Of a stretch of DNA of 64,000 nt, positions 29,124 through 38,840 are shown one piece after another. Position 1 is the stretch's first letter. The number at the start of each line of letters is the position of its first letter. Both the position numbers and the translations under genes were made by a program. Under the pieces are notes generated by a model. That model was given only the letters and a program-made list of their open reading frames with translations, was not told where the DNA came from and did not search any database. The stretch lies in assembly GCA_000818945.1 (NCBI GenBank), contig KN805372.1, positions 283,214 through 347,213 of the forward strand, given 5' to 3'. The stretch comes from Schizochytrium sp. CCTCC M209059 (taxonomy: Eukaryota > Sar > Bigyra > Thraustochytrida > Thraustochytriidae).

Positions 29124-29717
29124 ATGCTTTCTGCTGCACGAAGAGTAGCGGCGTCGTCCGCAACGTCAGCATCGCCTTTGGCGCGCCAGAAACTAGCGGG
29201 ACTCTTGTCGCTCATCGCCTCTGGCGCCACGCTGGTATCGGCCTCGACGCTGGTTGCTTCGACGGCAAGCGCAGAGCCTGTTGGGCCAGACTGCGCCGAG
29301 CCTGTGTGCGATGACAAAAAGGAAATGTTCATGGGCATGATGGGCAAGGGCGCGAAAGGTGCAAACGGAGCGAAAAAGGAATGTCCGCTTACGCGAGGCC
29401 AAATGGGACGCTCTACTTGGGAGTTCCTTCATACCACGGCCGCATACTACCCGGACAAGCCGTCTGAGGAGCAGCAGCATGCCGCACGAGGCCTCATCGA
29501 GGCCATGAGTCTGCTGTATGCTTGCGCGCACTGCCGAGAGCACTTTCGCAATCACGTCGAGGCACACCCTCCAGACGTCTCGAGTCGCGCGAGTTTTGAG
29601 CGCTGGCTCTGCGATGCTCACAACGAAGTAAATGAGGTTCTTGGAAAGCCTAAATTTGACTGCTCCAAGATCCAGGAGCGATGGCGGACTGGCTGTCGTG
29701 ATGCCAAGGCCAAGTGA
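29124..29717 (+). CDS. Erv1/ALR-type FAD-linked sulfhydryl oxidase, mitochondrial
   Basis: Erv1 reoxidises thiols in the mitochondrial intermembrane space and passes electrons to cytochrome c. The 197-residue protein starts at ATG 29124 (the frame upstream is TTG-opened). The N-terminus is basic and hydroxylated (MLSAARRVAASSATSASPLARQK) like a mitochondrial presequence, followed by an alanine/leucine hydrophobic stretch (about 22-45) that could be a membrane anchor. The Erv/ALR core begins at CPLTRGQMGRSTWEFLHTTAAYYP. It has the active-site pair CAHC (Cys134, Cys137), HPPDVSSRASFERWLCDAHNEVN for FAD binding, and the structural FDCSKIQERWRTGC. An N-terminal CAEPVC pair may act as the shuttle disulfide. 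Length and order match the family. Confidence 0.92.
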   Translation: MLSAARRVAASSATSASPLARQKLAGLLSLIASGATLVSASTLVASTASAEPVGPDCAEPVCDDKKEMFMGMMGKGAKGANGAKKECPLTRGQMGRSTWEFLHTTAAYYPDKPSEEQQHAARGLIEAMSLLYACAHCREHFRNHVEAHPPDVSSRASFERWLCDAHNEVNEVLGKPKFDCSKIQERWRTGCRDAKAK

Positions 29718-30086
29718 GACGACGAGTTTGCGTACAAATGTAGTCTCTCATGTAACGAAACGTGAAAGCTACTCAATTTTTTCTCTGGCCCGGCTCATAT
29801 CCCTGGTCTGGCTCACACGTCAATCAAAGTTGGCCTTTCTTTTACGAGTAGGTCACGTCATTGGCCCTTGAGACAGCATTTGGTCTCAGAAAAAGGCCTT
29901 GGACATATGAAAACGGTAGTGCCGCGGCACAGAGCCTCGACTAGCGAGGGGCGTTCTGCGGGCTGCTTGTAGTTCTTGGCAAAAGCATCAAGCCCGAGCC
30001 CAACGCTGTAGTTTGTTAGGATAAAAAGCATCTTTATTGCCTGTATACATGTCAAATACTTGTGGGACTTCTACCTATAGCATAGC

Positions 30087-30123
<37 letters not shown>

Positions 30124-30292
30124 CAACGTGGTGGCAGTCGGGTTGGTAACAACGCCTGTCGTCTGCTTGGGTTGCATGGCGCGTCGTTTGCGTCACAGGA
30201 AGAGGAACTGCACACTTCAATTCGAATTTGAACAGAGAAACAATCGCAAACAAACAAACAAACAATCAAACAAAGATCAATTAGAGAAAGAG
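29718..30292. other. Intergenic region and EcKL-like gene leader
   Basis: It has a (CT)n run at 30090-30118 and an (AAAC)n tract at about 30239-30275 just before the next ATG. No gene. Confidence 0.5.
30239..30275 (+). repeat. (AAAC)n repeat in leader
   Basis: Five imperfect aaac/aatc units end 18 bases before the ATG at 30293, giving a leader low in G and T on the sense strand. Confidence 0.75.
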
Positions 30293-33019
30293 ATGGCGGC
30301 ACTCACACAACGCCGCGTCGCGCGGCTCACGGCGGCTGCCGTGGCCGCGGCCTTCGTCGCGAGCTTGGTGCGCAAGGTCCAGAAGTACCCCTTCATCAAG
30401 CGTGCACTCGTGCTGCTGGTCCGACTTGCATGGGAGCGGCTAACCAGTGGCCGGGATGCGCGTGCGTCAGGCTTTGTCCTCAACGAGGACGACGTGACCA
30501 CAACGTGGCTCGACCGCGAACTCAAGCGCAAATTTGGCGCCGACAGGGTCGCCGTACGGAAGCTTGTTCGCCGCGAACGAATGGGCGACGACATGGGCAA
30601 TGCGAGCTCCATGTTCCGACTCACCATCGACTATGCGCTCAACAATGCGGAGCTGCCCAAAGTCATGATCCTCAAGACGCCTCGCGACGAAGTCGCCAAC
30701 CGACTGGCCTTCACTCCTACGCGCATGAACGAGATGGAAGCCCGCTTCTACCAGGATGTGGAGCCCAAGCTCGAGACCACCCACTCTGGCGTGCATGTCC
30801 CTCGCGGAATCGCCGCGCGCTTCAACGACGATGGTCACTTTTACGTGCTCATGTCTGACGTCTCGTGCGAACGCGTCCACTTCCAGACTGAGAAAGACGC
30901 TATATGCGACATTGACACGGCACGTTGCATCGCCGAGGGCCTTGCGAGCTTTCATGGTCCCTTTCTTGGTCTGCCGGCATCCTCCGGTCTTGAAAGCATT
31001 ATTCGGCTCGACGACCCGGTGTTGAACATGACTACTCAGTTTGCGCATGCGGGCTGGGGCCCTTGCGTCTCAAAGTCAGGGCAATTCATGTCTGATGATC
31101 TCATCAAGCGAGGACCGCAGCTCATCATGCTGGCACAGCGTCTCAACGATTACATGACAGGCGGCCGTGATGGAGCGCCTGCCACTCTCGTGCACGGCGA
31201 CTCGCATCTCGCCAATGCCTACTTTGTCACATCTGACGACGCGAGCACCCGCATTCTCGGTCTCTACGACTTCCAGCTTCTGCGCTGCGGCAACGGGGCC
31301 ATCGACTTGGCATCCTTTTTTGCTGGGTCTGCCGAGACCGACTTTCTTTGCGAGCACCTCGATGAGATTCTTCGCATGTATCTGGAGCGCATTCATGCAT
31401 TTCAAGACAGATTGACCCCCTGCGACTCGCAGTCGGTGCTAACGGAGCTAGAAGTTCTGCATCGAGACTTTCGGCTCGCACTGGCACTCGTCTTTTGCTG
31501 GAACGTTGCCGCGGGGCTTGCCATTGCCTTTGACACCGAAGCGGCCGAAGGCTACAAGAAATACTTTTTCCGTCTTTGTGCCGCAGTTGACCGTCTAGGT
31601 GTCATTGACTCGGCCCTCGCTCACTTTGGCGGACGTGAGCTCGGTCGCATCGGGTATCGCGGCCCCGAGCCGGCTTGGGACGTGCCGCCTTTGCAAAAAG
31701 TCCTTCCGAACGCGGATGACCCGGCTCATGATTTGCTGGGCTACAAGGCTTTCCGTGCGCAACTTGCGACACTCAAGCCCGGCTGGTGGAACAAAATGAA
31801 GCACGAGCTCAAGTTCCGTCTGCTCAAGCGAATCACCTCGTCTCGCAAGGGGTACCATGGGCAGAAAACCACCGACCTCGAGGATGCTTACCTCGAAGGT
31901 CACCATCCTGTGGACTGGGCAAAGGGCAAGCCGGAGGTGGAAACCTCGGCATTCGACTCCTTTTATCTCTCGAGCTTTGCTCCGTACGAGCAGACTGGCG
32001 CACCTTCCATGGGCTTGCGCGTGTGCAAGCGCCCCCGTGACGAGGATGGTGAAGCCTGGCTCATCATCAAGGTCCCTGGTGTCGCTATCTTCACGTGGGC
32101 AGATCATCCGGCAACGCACGGATGCGTGGTGTTTGACACGGAGGATTCTGTGACGGTGACATCCAAGGACGGCAAGTCGGAGCTGCGCCTGATGTGCGAG
32201 ACGCCGATGCAGCAGTGGCGCGCCACCTTTTCTGGCAAGCTGCGCAACACCAAGACGAACGCGCTCGTCGATTCCTTTTTTGACGTTACGTGGACCAAAG
32301 ATATGGATATGTTCTCGTTTGGCACCGACGTCTCCCCCGGGTTAACGGCCCGCGCTCTTGCGCTTGAAACCCTTTCGCGGGAGTGGGGCGACGAGCTCAA
32401 GGCCGCGCATCAAGAACATTATGAACTCTACGGGACGGTGAAGGGGAGCTTGAACCTTGGTAGCGAGCGATACGATGTCTACGGTCGCGGCATGCGGGAC
32501 CGCGCCTTTGGCATTCGCGACTGGGGCTACATGCAGCGCTATCTAGCCAACTACTTTTGGACGGGAAGCATGGAGAATAGTCGCCTCTGCAATGTGACAA
32601 TGGCAAGCCTACCTGTGCTTTCCAATGGCAAATTTGGCTTTGTTTGCCCGCCTGGGGCTTCGCGCGGCGCTCCAATCACCGCGTTGAGCGGCAATTTCGC
32701 CGATATTGGCGCGGACGGGAAGCCCTCCAAAGAGCTTTGGCTTAGTTTCCAGTGTGACGAGACTACCTACACGATGAAAGTCTTTGTGGACGAGGGTGAT
32801 ACGGTCGTACTGAACATGGGGCCGAACCGACAATTCGTCAACTTTCGTTTTGCGAGCTTCGAGATCTCGTGGATCGACCCGTCCACGGGCAACATTATGA
32901 CGGAGAAGGGATATGGTGGATCTGAATTTAGCTATCGTTTTGCAGACTACGAACCGACGCGTCCCAAGCTTTCCGATCTGGGCCACCTCCCCGTCGGCCA
33001 GCATGGCAAATCGTCGTAG
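30293..33019 (+). CDS. EcKL/aminoglycoside-phosphotransferase-like kinase fused to AttH/DUF7064-like domain
   Basis: The 908-residue protein has two parts. Residues 1-30 are a basic/hydrophobic helix that may anchor it in a membrane. Residues about 65-420 are a small-molecule kinase of the EcKL (ecdysteroid kinase-like)/APH type. They have a lysine strand (KVMILKTPRDE), the catalytic loop LVHGDSHLANAYF (His301, Asp303, Asn307) and the metal-binding LYDFQLLRCGNGAIDLASFF (Asp326). Residues about 560-890 are rich in beta strands (WLIIKVPGVAIFTWADH, YGRGMRDRAFGIRDWGYMQRY). They resemble the AttH/DUF7064 lipocalin-like proteins, some of which handle steroid or lipid substrates. I infer a lipid- or sterol-modifying kinase, but the substrate is unknown. 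ATG 30293 is preferred over the in-frame ATG at 30176 because the latter adds a repeat-coded stretch. Confidence 0.75.
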   Translation: MAALTQRRVARLTAAAVAAAFVASLVRKVQKYPFIKRALVLLVRLAWERLTSGRDARASGFVLNEDDVTTTWLDRELKRKFGADRVAVRKLVRRERMGDDMGNASSMFRLTIDYALNNAELPKVMILKTPRDEVANRLAFTPTRMNEMEARFYQDVEPKLETTHSGVHVPRGIAARFNDDGHFYVLMSDVSCERVHFQTEKDAICDIDTARCIAEGLASFHGPFLGLPASSGLESIIRLDDPVLNMTTQFAHAGWGPCVSKSGQFMSDDLIKRGPQLIMLAQRLNDYMTGGRDGAPATLVHGDSHLANAYFVTSDDASTRILGLYDFQLLRCGNGAIDLASFFAGSAETDFLCEHLDEILRMYLERIHAFQDRLTPCDSQSVLTELEVLHRDFRLALALVFCWNVAAGLAIAFDTEAAEGYKKYFFRLCAAVDRLGVIDSALAHFGGRELGRIGYRGPEPAWDVPPLQKVLPNADDPAHDLLGYKAFRAQLATLKPGWWNKMKHELKFRLLKRITSSRKGYHGQKTTDLEDAYLEGHHPVDWAKGKPEVETSAFDSFYLSSFAPYEQTGAPSMGLRVCKRPRDEDGEAWLIIKVPGVAIFTWADHPATHGCVVFDTEDSVTVTSKDGKSELRLMCETPMQQWRATFSGKLRNTKTNALVDSFFDVTWTKDMDMFSFGTDVSPGLTARALALETLSREWGDELKAAHQEHYELYGTVKGSLNLGSERYDVYGRGMRDRAFGIRDWGYMQRYLANYFWTGSMENSRLCNVTMASLPVLSNGKFGFVCPPGASRGAPITALSGNFADIGADGKPSKELWLSFQCDETTYTMKVFVDEGDTVVLNMGPNRQFVNFRFASFEISWIDPSTGNIMTEKGYGGSEFSYRFADYEPTRPKLSDLGHLPVGQHGKSS

Positions 33020-33932
33020 ACACAGAATATAATAAGTCTCATTTTCTTTTGTAACAAAAACCCCTTCTCCTTCCTTTGAACGAGACACCTCATCATCTTT
33101 CGAAATCCCTCCCTCAGAGCCGAATAAGGAAAAGCAAACGTGATGATGGTGCAAAAGAAGCGTAAGTGATTCCACATGAGGAGAGGAGAGGAGAGGAGAG
33201 GAGAGGAGAGAAAAGGAGAGGTGAAGAAAGGCGCGCGGCAGGTTTACGCCGCCTTCGCCGATTCAATCATCCATTGGATTTTGAGGCAGGTATACACTTA
33301 TAATCACCATCACTGAATTTACTATTGGGTGTCATACTACTCGAATCGCGGCTCAGCATACATCTTTGGCGCGGTGAGTTTCCGGCAGCCAGACCGACCG
33401 ACGGCGGACAATCTCTCGTGTCCCCCCACAGACCCCCCACACGAACAACTCGGGACCTTTAGCAGATTCCACGCCGCGCGGCGCGCCATAAACACCCGAC
33501 TCTTGCTCTCCTTGGTCGCCATGAGTGCTCGTCGTCTGGACGACCACGATAGCGCGTGCGCGCGTGCGTGTTTGTGTGTGCGCGCGTACTACGTGCAAGA
33601 GCTTTTGCACAATGAGTTAACATCAAGCGCATCAAACAGTAAGGAGGCAGGGCGGTAAAAGGGGGAGGGAGGCCAAAGGAAGTCCGCTGGGGAGCCATGT
33701 TCCCATACCTTTCCGACGTCCAGACGACACAGCACGGGGCGAAGGAAAGCCTCCCCTTCGTCCACCAGCCGGGCAAGCAAAGCAGGTTTTGGGAAAAGGA
33801 AAGAAGAGCCAAGCAAAGCAGAACGAAGACGCCCTTCCTCTTGGCTCTCCTTCGCCTACGGCAGCGTCAAAATCGTGGACAAGGGACGCTGCACCCTGCT
33901 GGAGGCTTGGCAGAGCGCTTGCCCGCGCGACG
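33020..33932. other. Intergenic region with (GAGGA)n repeat
   Basis: About 0.9 kb. A GAGGA pentanucleotide run at about 33180-33210 is the only clear structure. An upstream non-coding exon of the next gene could be here. Confidence 0.45.
33180..33210. repeat. (GAGGA)n repeat
   Basis: Six copies of a GAGGA unit, then decayed copies to about 33230. Confidence 0.9.
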
Positions 33933-36282
33933 ATGCCCTGCGATATTGCCCGAGCGAGAGACAGCCTAAGCAGTGGGGTCGAAGCAGGGCGTTATCCGCA
34001 GAGTAATTCATCGCAAACGCAAGAGAATCCTGCTCTCGATGGGGCCAGCCGGGATGAGGTGCTTCGAACGCAAACCTTTCCAAACGGCACAGTGGTGTCT
34101 GTCTTCCGAGATGGCACACGCATACAGACGACCAAGGAGGGGGTCAAGCTTGTGCAGTACCCTACAGGGCGAACTTCGCAAACGAATCTAGACGGTACGT
34201 TCTTCTCTACGGCTCGGCCAATAAGAGCCAAAACAAAGACAGAAAAGGATCTTGAAATCATGAGCTGACCGCCGTTCGTCCACACAGGCACACGTATTGA
34301 GCGTCTCGAGGATGGAACAAAGTTGCAGGTTAATCCGGACGGGTCCACGATTAGTCTTGCGCCAGATGTAAGTTGCTGCGCTTGCTTGGAAATACCCTTT
34401 CTCTGCGCTTTTGCTGTTTTCTTTCGTTCTCGTACTAACCTGATCAATAACACTGGGCCTGCTGCTATCTGTCTGCCTACCGTACCAAACGTCAATGCAT
34501 GCGCGCAGGGGAAACGGACGCAAATTAGCAAATCGGGCATTCGAATTGTCGTCCACACCGACGGAAGCGTCGTGCAAACCAACCTAGATGGCACAGAGAT
34601 TCGTCTCAACGCAGATGTAAGTTGCAGCATTCCAAGACCGGGAATGTGGTGCTTTCTGTAATGGGGTCACGAAAGCTTACAGGAGAGGAAACGTATGTGA
34701 AATTCGCACCACACAGGGGAGTAAAGTCCAGTCAAATCCAGACAAGTCGATGGTCCGCATGCAAAGTCAGCGCGGCAGCATCCGCATCTCAGAGACACCT
34801 GGCCCAGCAAGTGCCGGATCCGGTGCCCAGGATGCTCAGGTAGGAGGCGAGACCGTGCAACATTTACGCATCTTCAAATCTGGTGTGCGCGTGCAAATTA
34901 ACGAGACGGGTCCATGGCAACTTTTAATTGTGGAGCCAAATGGGACCATTATGCAAAAGGGTCGCGACGGTATTTTGCTCTTGCAAGACTCTGAACGTTG
35001 CGCAATTTACCAAAATGGAGTGCGCTCTACTCGCTGGCTCAAAGATGGCACAGAAACAATCGGAGTCCTCGATGCTGAAGGAGAGGCTGCTATGCGGCAA
35101 AGGCTTAAACGCTTTGAGCTTCTCGTCGAGGACAAGGCCCAAGACTATCAGCAAAAGCTCTTGTTGGCAGAGCGCGCCCTTGTCACGTCTACCCAAGAGT
35201 ACGAACGGCAGTGCCACGCCCTCAAGGAGCGTCTAAATGCAGAAATGCAGCGCTCAGAGCGCATGAACATGAAGCTCGAGCAATGGAGGGAGAAGAAGCA
35301 GACGTTGGCAACGAGAAAGCCAAATCAAGATCCGTCGACCAACGCAGCCTCCACACAGTCCATGACGACGCGTACATCGGCAAGTATCGCAACGGAAACC
35401 TCATCATCAAGTGCATCAAGTGCAGGGAAATCGCCTTCATCATCGTCCCTGTCGGCCAGCTTCTCGTCCGCGTCCGGTACGGATGCAAGTCCACCCGCAT
35501 TGCCTCCCTTACCAAAGTTGCCGCGCTCTTCAAGTGCATCAAGTCTCGGGCAAAAATGCAATTCGGGTGCATCCACAGGCGTTCATTCAGTAGGTCAAGG
35601 ATCGCAGAAGAAGACGCAAGACTCGCAAAACAACATCAAAAAGCCCACCATGGTCACAGTCGGCACACAATGGAAGCTCATGGATGCGCAGAGCCAATTT
35701 TTGGGCCCAGGACAGACCAAGGAGATGCGAGAGGAAGCCGAAAGCGTGTACAAGGATCCTGAACTTGCTAGAACGGTCGTCGAGGAGCTACAGCAACGCA
35801 TTGTGGCGCTTGAAGCCGAAAAGCAGGAGGTGGAGGATCGCTTGATTGACCTGCGGTTTTCACTTAACGAGTCGAAAGCCCAAAAATCCTCGCGACTCGC
35901 GCGCATGATGCCTTTTCTCTTTGGTCGCAAAGCTGGCAAGGGAAAGAAAACAAATGGGGCGCTGTCGCGACACGAGAGCCTGCTCAAGGCGGTAGAGAAC
36001 CTGAAACACCGCGAGGAGCGCGCGTCACAGGCGCTTACCAAGCTCAAGCGCGAGTCGCAAGGTCTTGTCGATGAGAAGGTTACACTTCGAAAGCAAGTCG
36101 ATAACCTTTCACAAGAGCGCGATGAGGCCGTGAATCGGTGCGCAGAGTTGCAAGCGCGCATTGACGAGTACCTGCAAACGGAAGATGACGCGAGCACGCG
36201 GCGGAGCATGGAGATTTTACCCTGCATCGAAGAAGAAGTTCATATGCCGATTAGTTTGACAGAAGTAAGTCCGATGATTTAA
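33933..36282 (+). CDS. TCP10/CPAP-type repeat and coiled-coil protein (four exons)
   Basis: Exons 33933-34194, 34288-34367, 34509-34616 and 34717-36282 join in frame to about 671 residues. The introns (93, 141 and 100 bases) have GTACGT or GTAAGT donors and CACAG/GCGCAG acceptors. The first third holds beta-strand repeats of the form 'NGT..V..DGT.IQ....G....YP.G....TNLDG', the style of the TCP10 C-terminal (G-box) domain of centriole proteins such as CPAP/SAS-4. Each intron sits at an Asp-Gly junction between repeats. Downstream are a coiled coil (about residues 225-290), a Ser-rich linker (about 310-390) and a second long coiled coil (about 465-640). In CPAP the repeats are at the C-terminus, so this order is reversed. 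The first ATG in the frame is 33933. A GTAAGT just before the stop (36263) could start a further intron. Confidence 0.7.
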
Positions 36283-36353
36283 AACATTTGTCAGAGTTAC
36301 CAAAGCGAGGTAATCATCCTTTTGCCTGAGGGAATTGACTTTGGGGAGCATTT

Positions 36354-38045
36354 TCATGTGAGTTCAATTTCAGTGACGCCCGTGACAGTCGCGGATGAAG
36401 AATGTGGTGGCACATCTTCGTCTTCGGAGCCGGCCAAACGAACGTGGTCGCTGCCGCGGGTCGTCGAGTAGAGTGCAAAGAGAATATATGCTGCGGCAAT
36501 TGCGCCCAAAAGCACGGCCACCTGCACCAAACCTTGAGAACTCAGCTGCGCAAAGAGGAACCAATTGGCCTGTATTGCGACACAAGGGATGAAAGGAACC
36601 AGGGGCACTCGGAATGTATCCACTTTGTCGTCGATATCGAGGCCACAGATGACGAGGGCCAAAACAACAAAGATGACGAGCGTCGTGAAGCCGAATGCGT
36701 AAGTCAAAGTGTCACCCCACGCCTTGACGGTGGCGAAGCCTGTGAGAGCTGTTCCGATGACAAAGAGGATAATGAGTATCATTGGCTGGCGACGATGTTG
36801 CACTCGGACAAGAAGGAGACAGATGTTCGTCAGGATAAAACTCAAAAGAATGCCGCCGCTAATGAGGTCATTCAAGTTGTGAAATGGAATAAAAGTCGAG
36901 GTGAGCGTCATGAAGATGCCCGAAAGAATGACACCATACACAAAGTTGCCATTCGAGGCCTTGTGTGCAAAGATTCGGGGTAGCATGCCGTCGATCGCAA
37001 CGGTAGCCTGAAGACGCGACTGCGGCAAAAAGCTCACGAGCACCACTGCCGGAAGCACAACGATAATCTGGCCAATCATGATAATGTGCACGGCCCAATC
37101 AGCGCCAACATAGGCGAAAGCAGATCCAAACCCTTCATCTGCATTGATCGAGGCGGTGGGGACCATGCCCACAAGCACAAAGCTGGCGAGAATGTAAAGC
37201 ACAGTGATGATAAAAATGGTCGCGATGATTGCCACAGGCACGTCTCGATGCGGGTCTGTGGCCTCCATCACCAGACAAGCGACCTCGTCGAAGCCAATGT
37301 ACCCAAAAAAGGCAATGGTGGACCCAAGAAATATTCCATGTGAGCCGCCGACCATGCCCGCATCAGGGGCCGGATTGGGAATGAACGGGCTGATGTTGGC
37401 AGGGTCGAAGTAAAGGGCGCCGACGATGATGACAAAGAGAACGAGCAGAATTTTGAAGACAACCAGAACGTTGAGAGCCTTGCGCCCCATTTCGACGCCA
37501 CCGAGCAGCACCGAAACCATGAGGGTGCAAAGGAGCGTGGCGCCTGGATTGACGCCAGAGCCGCCGAGTGAGTTGATCCAGCACGTCTCAATGCCTTGCT
37601 CATCGTTGCGGCACCCGAGCACTTCGAGATCGCTGGCGTAATAGGCGACTTTGTCACCCCAGGAGCGAGCCACGGCGGAACCTGCGAGGCCATATTCGAG
37701 CGTGAGAAAGAATGCGCCGTAGACTCCAAAGATTTCGCCGGCTGCATGGCTTGCAAAGCTATACGTGGACCCTGCTGATGGAATTCTGCAGGCGAGCTCG
37801 GCATAGGCGAGGGCCGTGACCAGACAGGTCAAGCCGGCGCCGAGCCACGAGAGGCACGTTGCAGGTCCTGCGTACGCGTGTGCGATGGTGCCGGCCAGCA
37901 CGAAAATGCCTGACCCGATTGTCCCGCCCACGCCTACGGCGAGGAGTGAAACGAAGTCGTACACGCGCAGGGTGCTCGGCGCCTGGTCCTCGGCCTGCTG
38001 CTTGATCAGCCAGAGCGGCTTTCGCCGCAGCAGGCGCGTCGCCAT
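36354..38045 (-). CDS. Cationic amino-acid transporter-like permease (APC/SLC7 family)
   Basis: This family imports amino acids across plasma or lysosomal membranes. The 563-residue protein starts at ATG 38045 (a GTG opens the longer frame). The first helix carries the APC signature GVGGTIGSGIFVLAGTIAHAYAGPA, followed by CRIPSAGSTYSFASHAAGE and an FFGYIGFDEVACLVMEATDPHRDVP motif typical of the cationic (CAT) branch. About twelve to fourteen hydrophobic helices are visible, with a Cys-containing extracellular loop after helix 4 (LGCRNDEQGIETCWI). The C-terminal tail is acidic (GSEDEDVPP). Length is slightly short of animal CATs and near bacterial/plant ones. It is tail-to-tail with the TCP10-type gene, 71 bases apart. 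Confidence 0.92.
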   Translation of the reverse strand: MATRLLRRKPLWLIKQQAEDQAPSTLRVYDFVSLLAVGVGGTIGSGIFVLAGTIAHAYAGPATCLSWLGAGLTCLVTALAYAELACRIPSAGSTYSFASHAAGEIFGVYGAFFLTLEYGLAGSAVARSWGDKVAYYASDLEVLGCRNDEQGIETCWINSLGGSGVNPGATLLCTLMVSVLLGGVEMGRKALNVLVVFKILLVLFVIIVGALYFDPANISPFIPNPAPDAGMVGGSHGIFLGSTIAFFGYIGFDEVACLVMEATDPHRDVPVAIIATIFIITVLYILASFVLVGMVPTASINADEGFGSAFAYVGADWAVHIIMIGQIIVVLPAVVLVSFLPQSRLQATVAIDGMLPRIFAHKASNGNFVYGVILSGIFMTLTSTFIPFHNLNDLISGGILLSFILTNICLLLVRVQHRRQPMILIILFVIGTALTGFATVKAWGDTLTYAFGFTTLVIFVVLALVICGLDIDDKVDTFRVPLVPFIPCVAIQANWFLFAQLSSQGLVQVAVLLGAIAAAYILFALYSTTRGSDHVRLAGSEDEDVPPHSSSATVTGVTEIELT

Positions 38046-38840
38046 ATTCCGCGTGCCTGCTGCCGCTGACGTGTCCACCGCACGTTTCGTGGCCGACTCC
38101 GTCGCCGACGATGGCCGACTATCTTCGCTCCGCCTGGCCCCGCCCAGCCGCGGCCGCGCGAGGAGAGGAGCAGGCGTCCACCGCGTCGCGTGGCGTGTTC
38201 TCGCTTTGGCTCCACGTTTCCTTTGTTTTCAAGTCAAGTTCAAGTTTGATACGAGAAAAAAACGTTCTACGTAGTATAGTAGTATACTACGTACCAGGCC
38301 TGGGCCTAGGGCTACATGCAACTCAGATGCGACCGACCGTCACAGCGTGCTGAGCAAACAGGCAAAGCGCTGGGCATGGCAACAACCTTGATCAGCATAT
38401 GTTACACTGGCGTCGCACGTTGGTAAGTTTTTCCTTCCTTGTCCATTCCCTATATACCGAGAGGAAGCTTTTCCCCAAGATTTTGTTTGCGCCGGCAAAC
38501 TTCGACAGCTCGACGATTCTTTCTTTCCTCGCCCTGCTCCTCAAACTTCCCTGTACCCGCCGACCCTTCAAGTTCTTTCCAACGCGCGTTTTCCAGTTTC
38601 CTTCACTCGCTCCTCGCCATCGCACTCGCGAGTCATTTCTCTTCTTCTCTTCTTCTCTTCTTCCCAGCTGCCTCGAAGCTGAGCGAGCTTCTCGTTCTTG
38701 ATCTTCGCGTTCTCGCCGCCGGGCGTGCTTGGCGTCCACGCCCTTTCGCTCTTCTTGTTCGCCCGGCCTGCGTATTTTTTTATTATACGTACGTATACGT
38801 ATAGTACTAGCAAGGGAGTGTTTTTTTTTCGCAAGGTAAC
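38046..38840. other. Divergent promoter region
   Basis: About 0.8 kb between the transporter (-) and the large unknown gene (+). It contains the 38268-38293 inverted repeat and a palindromic tacgtacgta/atacgtat run near 38786-38803. No gene is supported. The open frames are pyrimidine-rich leader DNA. Confidence 0.45.
38268..38293. promoter_or_regulatory. Perfect 11-base inverted repeat in a divergent promoter
   Basis: The arms tacgtagtata and tatactacgta are separated by four bases. It lies about 220 bases before the transporter ATG and about 570 before the opposite gene, and could be a transcription-factor site or a cruciform. Confidence 0.55.
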
